41,498 nucleotides of DNA from CAZBBC01 sp964489835 (GTDB lineage: Bacteria > Calditrichota > Calditrichia > JAJRVZ01): positions 1-41,498 of the forward strand of contig CAZBBC010000024.1 of the NCBI GenBank assembly GCA_964489835.1, in the 5' to 3' direction. This document shows positions 25,732-31,488 of the stretch, in pieces. The number at the start of each line of letters is the position of its first letter. Within the stretch, counting starts at the first letter, position 1. The notes under the pieces were generated by a model. The model did no database searches. It was not told the origin of the DNA and saw only the letters and a program-made list of their open reading frames with translations. The position numbers and the translations under genes are program-made.

Positions 25732-27185
25732 TATACAATCCTAAAATGGTCTACAAGAACACATCGGCGTTCTCTTGAAAAACTGCGTGGATTAGTTATA
25801 CCCTCACCGGTCGGGCTGGCAATCGAAAAAGAACAAAAACCTTCACCACCATAGCCCAGTCCTGAAAATGAGGGACCGTTTTTAACAAAAATGCTGCAAT
25901 CAGCTTCTCTTGCCATCCTGCTTAAATTATCCAGATTCTTGGAATACATGACCGCGGTGTGTCTAAACCCATGCTCGGCTTTTATAGCAATATCTATGGC
26001 CGAATCTGCATTGGGCATTCGCACCACAGGCAATACCGGCATCATTTGTTCACTCCACACCAGCGGGTGATCGGGAGAAACCGGCACTATTGCAAGACGA
26101 ATTTTTTCTTCAACCGTTATCCCGATTTTTTCAAGTATTACCTGAATATTTTTTCCAATCAGACTCTTTTCCATGACTGCCGACTTACCCGGTCCCTTAT
26201 TCTCGGCAAAAATCACTTTATCCAGTTGTCTGATTTGTTGTTCATTCAATACAACCGCGTTGTGACGAGTGAATGCAGCCAATAATTGATCAGCAACAGA
26301 GGAGACGACAAATACTTCTTTCTCATCAACGCAAATGATATTATTATCCATGGAAGCACCGACAACGATATTTTTTGCCGTTAGCTCAATATCCGCTGTT
26401 TCATCCACTACAACCGGTGGATTCCCCGGACCGGCACAAATGGCTCTTTTTCCGCTTCGCATGGCTTCATGAACAACCCCGGCACCGCCGGTAACCACTA
26501 AAAGACGAACATCTTTATGTTGCATTAATTGCTGCGCGCTTTCGATGGTCGGTTCAGCAATAGTTGTTACCAAGTTTAAGGGGCCACCTACTTCAAGTAT
26601 TGCCTGATTAAGGAGTTGGATGTTATGTAAACTCACATTTTTTGCCGCAGGATGTACATTGAAAACAATCGAATTACCGGCAGCTATCATTCCTATCGAA
26701 TTACAGATTATCGTTGATGTTGGATTAGTAACAGGAGTAATGGCACCTATCACGCCATAAGGAGCTGGTTCCATGAGTGTCAATCCCCGGTCACCGGACT
26801 GGGCGGTGGGGTGAAGAAATTCTGTCCCCGGGGTTTTCTTCGTTACTAACCTGTTTTTAATAACTTTGTCTTTTATACGCCCGAGTCCTGTCTCACTGTG
26901 TGCCCGCTTTGCCAGATCTTCGGCATAGAGCAGCATTTTTTTTCGGATACTGGAAATTATTTCATTGCGTTTTTCCAATGTTGCTTCCATCAGCTTTTGA
27001 TGAGCAATCTTCGCGGCCATTACCGCACCATCGATATCAGAAAAGATACCCTGGTTGGATGGATCGATTTTGGAATCCTGAGACAAGGATTTAAATATCC
27101 TATTGCCCTCTTTATTGCTGGTTTTAAGAAGGCTCACCACTTCAGAAGCAATTAAATCGATCTGCTCACTGTTTAAATGAGACAA
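25731..27185 (-). CDS. CoA-acylating aldehyde dehydrogenase (PduP/EutE-like), BMC-targeted
   Basis: Oxidises an aldehyde to acyl-CoA with NAD+; in this operon the expected substrate is acetaldehyde made by deoxyribose-phosphate aldolase. The 484 residues carry the PduP/EutE pattern: GVIGAITPVTNPTSTIICNS, LVVTGGAGVVHEA, AGPGNPPVVVDETAD and the catalytic Cys (about 285) in NNIICVDEKEV. Residues 5-23 form an amphipathic helix (QIDLIASEVVSLLK) followed by a flexible stretch to about 45, the usual form of an encapsulation peptide. The start is TTG with GGGAGA about 11 nt upstream; no nearer ATG fits. A 76-bp gap separates it from the upstream BMC-P gene. No phosphotransacylase or alcohol dehydrogenase gene accompanies it. 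Confidence 0.93.
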   Translation of the reverse strand: MSHLNSEQIDLIASEVVSLLKTSNKEGNRIFKSLSQDSKIDPSNQGIFSDIDGAVMAAKIAHQKLMEATLEKRNEIISSIRKKMLLYAEDLAKRAHSETGLGRIKDKVIKNRLVTKKTPGTEFLHPTAQSGDRGLTLMEPAPYGVIGAITPVTNPTSTIICNSIGMIAAGNSIVFNVHPAAKNVSLHNIQLLNQAILEVGGPLNLVTTIAEPTIESAQQLMQHKDVRLLVVTGGAGVVHEAMRSGKRAICAGPGNPPVVVDETADIELTAKNIVVGASMDNNIICVDEKEVFVVSSVADQLLAAFTRHNAVVLNEQQIRQLDKVIFAENKGPGKSAVMEKSLIGKNIQVILEKIGITVEEKIRLAIVPVSPDHPLVWSEQMMPVLPVVRMPNADSAIDIAIKAEHGFRHTAVMYSKNLDNLSRMAREADCSIFVKNGPSFSGLGYGGEGFCSFSIASPTGEGITNPRSFSRERRCVLVDHFRIV

Positions 27186-27261
27186 CGTTCAGTTCTCCCT
27201 AACTTTATAGGACTTACCGGACTGGTCGCATAGCGGAAAGGGCAATTCAGACGAGAAAATT

Positions 27262-27561
27262 TCAGTCATTGATCCCTTTTTTGTATTTAATGGTACCATT
27301 TATTTCCCAATTATCTACAATTGCCATGACGACAGCGTCACAGGGACGTTTATCAGTTGCCAGGGTTTGACGGGCTGAGCTTCCGCTCGCATATAAAACA
27401 TATTCACCCAACCCGGCACCGACAGCATCGGCCGCTACTACAAAACTGCCATCATCGTTACCCTCCAAATTGACCAGTTGAAGAATTAAAAATTTTAATC
27501 CTTCCATACTTTCTTCTTTGCGGGTTGAAACAACGGTACCCGCCACTTTGGCAAGATTCAT
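27262..27561 (-). CDS. BMC-P (EutN/CcmL) pentameric vertex protein
   Basis: A 99-residue BMC-P protein, the first of three: MNLAKVAGTVVSTRKEE, LKFLILQLVN, FVVAADAVGAGLGEYVLYASG, SSARQT and AVVMAIVDNW. Good ribosome-binding site (AGGAGTTAAT before the ATG). It lies 12 bp after the BMC-H gene. Three distinct BMC-P paralogues in one operon usually mean that vertices are not all the same. Confidence 0.93.
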   Translation of the reverse strand: MNLAKVAGTVVSTRKEESMEGLKFLILQLVNLEGNDDGSFVVAADAVGAGLGEYVLYASGSSARQTLATDKRPCDAVVMAIVDNWEINGTIKYKKGIND

Positions 27562-27573
27562 ATTAACTCCTGT

Positions 27574-27888
27574 TTATTTGCTTTTGCCTTTTAAAGCCGT
27601 TTTACCCTCATCTGTACGTCCAAGCGGCATGACAGCGTCTACATTATGATGTGGTCTGGCAATGATGTGCACAGCAACAATCTCACCGACCCGGGTTGCA
27701 CCGGCACGACCGGCATCACAAGCAGCCTTTACGGCTGCGACATCTCCCCGTATAATCGCCGTAATATACCCGCCGCCGGTCTCTTCGTATGAAACTAACT
27801 CAACCTTTGCTGCTTTAACCATTGCATCGGCCGCTTCAACGACAGCCGGAAAACTTCTGGTTTCGATCATTCCTAATGCTTCAGACAT
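27574..27888 (-). CDS. BMC-H hexameric shell protein
   Basis: A 104-residue single-domain shell protein, the main tile of the facets. Signatures: ALGMIETRSFPAVVEAADAM, KVELVSYEETGGGY, AIIRGDVAAVKAACDAG and VHIIARPHHNVDAVMP. Compared with PduA, the pore loop K-I-G-S-G reads E-T-G-G-G here (residues 36-40), so the pore would be lined by glycine and backbone only. The Lys/Arg-rich tail (93-104) extends past the fold. CGGAGG lies at an ideal distance from the ATG. It is the only BMC-H gene in the locus. Confidence 0.95.
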   Translation of the reverse strand: MSEALGMIETRSFPAVVEAADAMVKAAKVELVSYEETGGGYITAIIRGDVAAVKAACDAGRAGATRVGEIVAVHIIARPHHNVDAVMPLGRTDEGKTALKGKSK

Positions 27889-28054
27889 TTTTATTCCTCC
27901 GGTTTTGTGTGTTGTATTTAAGTATCGTTAAATTATCACCTGTTGATACCGTTAGGGTAGAAACTTTATCAGCGTTTACCACGCGATATATCTTGCGTCG
28001 GGTGCGTGGTCGTGTCGATCTCTGCACCTGTGTGAGATTTAGATCTCCAGCCAT
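27881..28054 (-). CDS. Possible small basic protein inside the BMC operon (57 codons)
   Basis: Between the BMC-T and BMC-H genes lies a 57-codon open frame that fills nearly the whole gap: its ATG is 6 bp after the BMC-T stop and its TGA overlaps the BMC-H start by 8 bp. The protein begins MAGDLNLTQVQRSTRPRTRR, has a strongly basic patch (residues 12-24) and a Thr/Ser/Val-rich centre. I do not recognise it. Against it: no clear Shine-Dalgarno sequence, and its end is forced to encode the ribosome-binding site of the next gene. For it: tight packing typical of coupled genes, and no other explanation for a 170-bp gap in a compact operon. Confidence 0.35.
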   Translation of the reverse strand: MAGDLNLTQVQRSTRPRTRRKIYRVVNADKVSTLTVSTGDNLTILKYNTQNRRNKNV

Positions 28055-28060
28055 TTAAAA

Positions 28061-28699
28061 TTAATTATTACTCTGTGGTTGATGCTTATCTTTTCCGGTG
28101 ACTTCTTCGATTACTTTAATGGCTGCATGCCAGCCGACATCAATATCACGCTCTTCACCACCCAGGTAGACTCTTCCAAAACTACCGAAAGTTCTGACTT
28201 CGAGAATATTTATCTCGGAAGATTTCTCCGCTTCATTCGCGGCCAGAGCAGCATAGGCAGCCGGTTGCACTTCCATAACATACATAGTTTCGCCAGGAAC
28301 GATCATGTTCCCATGACGCATGCGGTTAATTAATTGCGTCTGGTAGTCATCCATTCTTCGGATCACCTGACTGGAAAAAATTTTGGGTTTCCAGCGATCA
28401 TCTTCATTAAGCTCCAGGGCTTGCAATATCGCCTGGCCGGCCTGTCTGACATCTGCCTGAGAGACGGAATGGATCTCAAGCATACCATACAGACGCTCTA
28501 CAATTTGCATACCCGGGGTTACATTGGTTGATTTTAAGGCAATGTCAGTAATCCGATTTATTTCTATACCGGGTGAGATCTCAACATAAAGCGAAGCCAT
28601 ACCGGCAATGGGCAGAAATCCTTGCGCCACAGTTCCCAGGAATGCTGCATATTGAGGTTGTAAATTATCTAAAAACACATAGGATCTGAGATCTACCAC
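28061..28699 (-). CDS. BMC-T trimeric shell protein (double-stacking, CsoS1D-like type)
   Basis: A 212-residue tandem-domain shell protein. Domain 1 (1-105): DLRSYVFLDNLQPQYAAFLG, TVAQGFLPIAGMASLYVEIS and PGMQIVERLYGMLEIH. Domain 2 (110-200): SSQVIRRMDDYQTQLINRMR, VMEVQPAAYAALAANEAEK and ILEVRTFGSFGRVYLGGEE. These blocks match the circularly permuted BMC-T proteins whose trimers stack face to face and have a large, possibly gated pore (CsoS1D and the Haliangium BMC-T2/T3 proteins). The start is GTG with AAAGGAGG at good spacing; the next ATG lies well inside the fold. It is the first shell gene after the RpiB-DeoC fusion. Confidence 0.92.
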   Translation of the reverse strand: MVDLRSYVFLDNLQPQYAAFLGTVAQGFLPIAGMASLYVEISPGIEINRITDIALKSTNVTPGMQIVERLYGMLEIHSVSQADVRQAGQAILQALELNEDDRWKPKIFSSQVIRRMDDYQTQLINRMRHGNMIVPGETMYVMEVQPAAYAALAANEAEKSSEINILEVRTFGSFGRVYLGGEERDIDVGWHAAIKVIEEVTGKDKHQPQSNN

Positions 28700-28723
28700 A
28701 ATAAATCCTCCTTTTAAAATATC

Positions 28724-30139
28724 TTAATTAGATAATGTGGTTTCTTTTGCTTGTTGAATAATTTTAATGCCGGCACTGGCCCCGAGCCTTGTAGCGCCGG
28801 CAACGATCATTTTTTGGGCATCTTCATAAGATCGTATTCCGCCGGCTGCTTTTACACCAATACCTGAACTGGCTACGGTGCGGCTCATTAAGGCTACGTC
28901 TTCGGACGTGGCACCATGCGGTCCAAATCCGGTAGAGGTTTTTACATAATTGGCTCGTGCTTTTTTTGCCAGTTCACAAGCGCGTACTTTCTCATTATCT
29001 GTCAATAAAGCCGCTTCTATGATCACTTTGCTAATAGCACCACCATCATCACAGGCTTCACAAACAAGACGAATATCGCGGTAAACAAGTTCATCATTAC
29101 CACTTTTTAAGGCCCCGATATTTATAACCATGTCTATTTCTTCCGCACCATCCCGGATGGCCCGCCTTGTTTCCAAAGCTTTAATTTCAGGGAGATGTGC
29201 ACCGGAAGGGAATCCCACAACGGTACATACTTTCACCGAACTGCCGGCGAGTTCTTTGGCCACCAGAGTGACATAACTCGGGCTGACACAAACAGAGGCA
29301 AATTGAAATTCACGGGCCTCGGCACACAATTTTTTAATGTCTGATTCTGAAGCGTCGGGCTTTAACATGGTATGATCGATACAACGAGCGATGTCTTCCG
29401 GCACGCAGTCGCATCCGGTGGCATCATGATATCCAATACGTTCTACACCAAAGTCCAAAAATTGCCTGATCGCATCAGGGGTGCGCTCAACACAAACACC
29501 ACAACTACAGATCATGTTTGTATCACAATGCTCATCTGAATGAACAGCAACCGGAGCCTCAGTCCCATTTAAGAGTTCACTTACACGCTGAGCGATTTGG
29601 GTTATATCGATATTGGTAATAGTCCCTGTGGTATCACTGGCATTCGTTGATAAACTTTTATCATTGGCAGGAATAATAACCTTATCATTTTCAACATCTT
29701 CTATCATTTTCACCCTTTTTAAGTGTCGCTCAACCGTGCATTGATGAGATAAAAAGGCGTCGACAATCTGCTTGGCAAGGATCGGGCCAATTAATCCGGC
29801 ACCCAATGTCAGAACATTGGCATCATTATGCTCACGGGAATTTATTGCTGTGGAAAGATCATAACACAATGCAGCCCGGACCCCGGGAATTTTATTGGCG
29901 ACAATGGCAGATCCAATACCGGCACCATCAACAATCACTCCAAAATACGACTCCTTTCCAGCCACTTTTTGAGCGACGGATCGGGCAATATCAGGATAAT
30001 CAACCGACTTTTCGCCATAGGTTCCACAATCATTTACCTCATATCCCTGATCCCGAAGGTGAACTTTCAAGGATTCCTTCAAACGAAAACCGGAATGATC
30101 AGCACCGATGGCAATCGATTTTTTTAAAGGTGTTGACAT
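28724..30139 (-). CDS. deoC: RpiB-like isomerase fused to deoxyribose-phosphate aldolase (DERA)
   Basis: A 471-residue fusion. Residues 1-150 form an RpiB/LacAB sugar-phosphate isomerase domain with IGADHSGFRLKE, SREHNDANVL and ERHLKRV; the catalytic Cys of E. coli RpiB (Cys66) is replaced by Asp71 in VDGAGIG. Residues 250-466 form DeoC: IDMVINIG (Asp near 336), YVKTSTGFGPHGAT with the Schiff-base Lys near 400, and VKAAGGIRS with Lys near 430. The aldolase should cleave deoxyribose 5-phosphate to glyceraldehyde 3-phosphate and acetaldehyde. The linker (150-250) carries a helix DITQIAQRVSELLN like the dehydrogenase N-terminus, then a Cys cluster (205, 211, 213, 216, 243, 245). GGAG precedes the ATG. 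It follows the regulator by 26 bp. The aldolase part looks complete; the role of the isomerase part is open. Confidence 0.93.
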   Translation of the reverse strand: MSTPLKKSIAIGADHSGFRLKESLKVHLRDQGYEVNDCGTYGEKSVDYPDIARSVAQKVAGKESYFGVIVDGAGIGSAIVANKIPGVRAALCYDLSTAINSREHNDANVLTLGAGLIGPILAKQIVDAFLSHQCTVERHLKRVKMIEDVENDKVIIPANDKSLSTNASDTTGTITNIDITQIAQRVSELLNGTEAPVAVHSDEHCDTNMICSCGVCVERTPDAIRQFLDFGVERIGYHDATGCDCVPEDIARCIDHTMLKPDASESDIKKLCAEAREFQFASVCVSPSYVTLVAKELAGSSVKVCTVVGFPSGAHLPEIKALETRRAIRDGAEEIDMVINIGALKSGNDELVYRDIRLVCEACDDGGAISKVIIEAALLTDNEKVRACELAKKARANYVKTSTGFGPHGATSEDVALMSRTVASSGIGVKAAGGIRSYEDAQKMIVAGATRLGASAGIKIIQQAKETTLSN

Positions 30140-30165
30140 GATTTATCTCCATTATAAAAAAAGGC

Positions 30166-31119
30166 TTAGATATTATTTTCAGAGATTAATTCACCGGCCA
30201 CCCATTCATCGGTAATGAGGCAATTGAACCACCGACCCCGCAAAGCAGCTTGGATGGCGGGTAATTTATTCTTGCCGCCAGCAACAGCAATGGCATATCG
30301 TTTCTTTATCAGGTATTTGAGTTCGATCCCGATGGTCCTGGCATTAAGAGTTTGCGAACAAATCTTTCCATTGGTATCAATAATACGGGAACAAATATCC
30401 CCTATTGCTCCTTTATTTTTCAATGCCTGAATTTCTTCCGAGTCAAAGTAATCGGCCTTGACAAGTACTGAATTTTCATCAAAAAGTCCGATGGTGTACA
30501 GGGCGACTTGTGCTTCCTTTGCTAAATTAAGTGTCCGTGAAATATTTTTATCCGAAATAATTGCTTTTTTTAATTCCCGTGAATCAACAATGGCCGGTAA
30601 TGGTAGTAAATACGGTATCGCCTGATATTTTTCTCCGATCGTCTGGGCAATCTCACTGGCATGTGTGTCATAGGCAGCCTTGGAAACACCGCCGTTCAAC
30701 TGGACAACCGTCATCCGTTTGATAATTTTAGAATTTACTTGCCGGGCAACTTCTTGCATGGTCGTACCCCAGGAAACGCCCAGGATCATATCATCGGCTA
30801 CCAGTTCATCCAATAATGTGATCGCGGCATGCCCCAACCGGTGTTTGATAACAGATATCCGTTCATCTTCCGGAACTATAATAACTTTTTTAAGATTGAA
30901 TTTGCTTTTGAGAGCACTTTCCAGTTGCGTTCCTTTATCGGAAGGATCTCTGATTTCAATCCGGACAATCCCCTGTTCTCTTGCCCGCTGGAGAAGGCGG
31001 GAAACTCCGGGACGGGATACACCCAGTTTTTGGGCAATTTGCTGCTGGCTGAAATCATGTCGGTAGTAAAGACGGGCAACCTCAACAAGCAGTGATATTT
31101 CATCGGTGTATGTGGACAT
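30166..31119 (-). CDS. deoR: SorC/DeoR-type sugar-phosphate-responsive transcription regulator
   Basis: A 317-residue regulator of the SorC family, the family of Bacillus DeoR (not E. coli DeoR). The N-terminal HTH is DFSQQQIAQKLGVSRPGVSR, and the C-terminal sugar-binding domain has LGVSWGTTMQEV, VVQLNGGVS, LYTIGLF, GAIGDICSRIID and IAVAGGKNKLPAI. Family effectors are phosphorylated sugars, so deoxyribose 5-phosphate is the natural guess. It is the first gene of the microcompartment operon. I prefer the ATG start because the alternative TTG six codons upstream lies inside the operator palindrome; neither has a good ribosome-binding site. Position and operator suggest self-regulation together with the whole operon. 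Confidence 0.88.
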   Translation of the reverse strand: MSTYTDEISLLVEVARLYYRHDFSQQQIAQKLGVSRPGVSRLLQRAREQGIVRIEIRDPSDKGTQLESALKSKFNLKKVIIVPEDERISVIKHRLGHAAITLLDELVADDMILGVSWGTTMQEVARQVNSKIIKRMTVVQLNGGVSKAAYDTHASEIAQTIGEKYQAIPYLLPLPAIVDSRELKKAIISDKNISRTLNLAKEAQVALYTIGLFDENSVLVKADYFDSEEIQALKNKGAIGDICSRIIDTNGKICSQTLNARTIGIELKYLIKKRYAIAVAGGKNKLPAIQAALRGRWFNCLITDEWVAGELISENNI

Positions 31120-31121
31120 TG

Positions 31122-31158
31122 TTGAACATTTGTTCAATTGATATTAGCATTTGTTCAA
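31122..31158 (-). promoter_or_regulatory. Candidate DeoR operator: palindrome plus direct-repeat half-site
   Basis: A 16-bp palindrome TTGAAC-N4-GTTCAA lies just before the regulator ATG. Its half CATTTGTTCAA recurs exactly 21 bp away (31127-31137 and 31148-31158), two helical turns, so both sites face the same side of DNA. The second site has only one full half. A palindrome plus a repeated half-site is also the layout I recall for the Bacillus DeoR operator. The sites cover the predicted transcription start, as expected for repression. Confidence 0.65.
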
Positions 31159-31186
31159 AAATAAGTAGAAAATCACCTGCTGTCAA
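31158..31186 (-). promoter_or_regulatory. Sigma-70-type promoter of the microcompartment operon
   Basis: On the minus strand a perfect -35 TTGACA (31186-31181) is followed after exactly 17 bp by TATTTT (31163-31158). The transcription start would fall near 31151, inside the operator repeats. It is the only clear promoter seen between the regulator and the phosphorylase at the far end of the operon. Confidence 0.65.
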
Positions 31187-31331
31187 GAGTTTTTTTGTTT
31201 TTTTTTAACCTGATTTATTCTTGAACCACTGAGTACACAGAGTTAATTATATGAATTTATTGAAGTTATAGAATATTTAACAACTAGATCTTTTACTTTG
31301 TAGAAATGAGCATACTATCAATATTTAAATA

Positions 31332-31431
31332 AGATTGTTTCGTCCCGCCGGTCGGCGGGCAGGCTACTCATTCTTCGTGACTCGCAATGACGGCCCCTTT
31401 TTCGTCATTGTGAGCGTAGGCGAAGCAATCT
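31332..31431. repeat. Hairpin-forming intergenic repeat element
   Basis: A 100-bp element with nested inverted repeats: outer arms AGATTGTTTCG / CGAAGCAATCT, inner arms CTCGCAATGACG / CGTCATTGTGAG (nearly perfect), and a small internal hairpin CCCGCC/GGCGGG. The motif CGTCATTG-GAGCG-GAAGCAATC is a repeat type seen in many environmental bacterial genomes. A half copy appears at 39625-39682. It lies between the regulator promoter and the phosphohexomutase gene; the rest of that gap is plain AT-rich DNA with a CACTGAGTACACAGAG tract near 31227. Confidence 0.7.
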
Positions 31432-31488
31432 AAATAATTTTTGTGGAGTTAAGGACATAATCAGAATATTTAATGGATATATATGATT

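Noticed and set aside
23242..31137. Reading the BMC as a fucose/rhamnose (lactaldehyde, PVM-type) or ethanolamine/propanediol compartment
   Set aside because: No class II fuculose/rhamnulose aldolase, no B12-dependent or glycyl-radical diol dehydratase and no ethanolamine lyase; the aldolase present is DeoC with its Schiff-base lysine.
31135..31137. TTG as start of the DeoR-type regulator
   Set aside because: It lies inside the operator palindrome and has no ribosome-binding site; the ATG at 31119 is at least as good, so it is only mentioned as an alternative.
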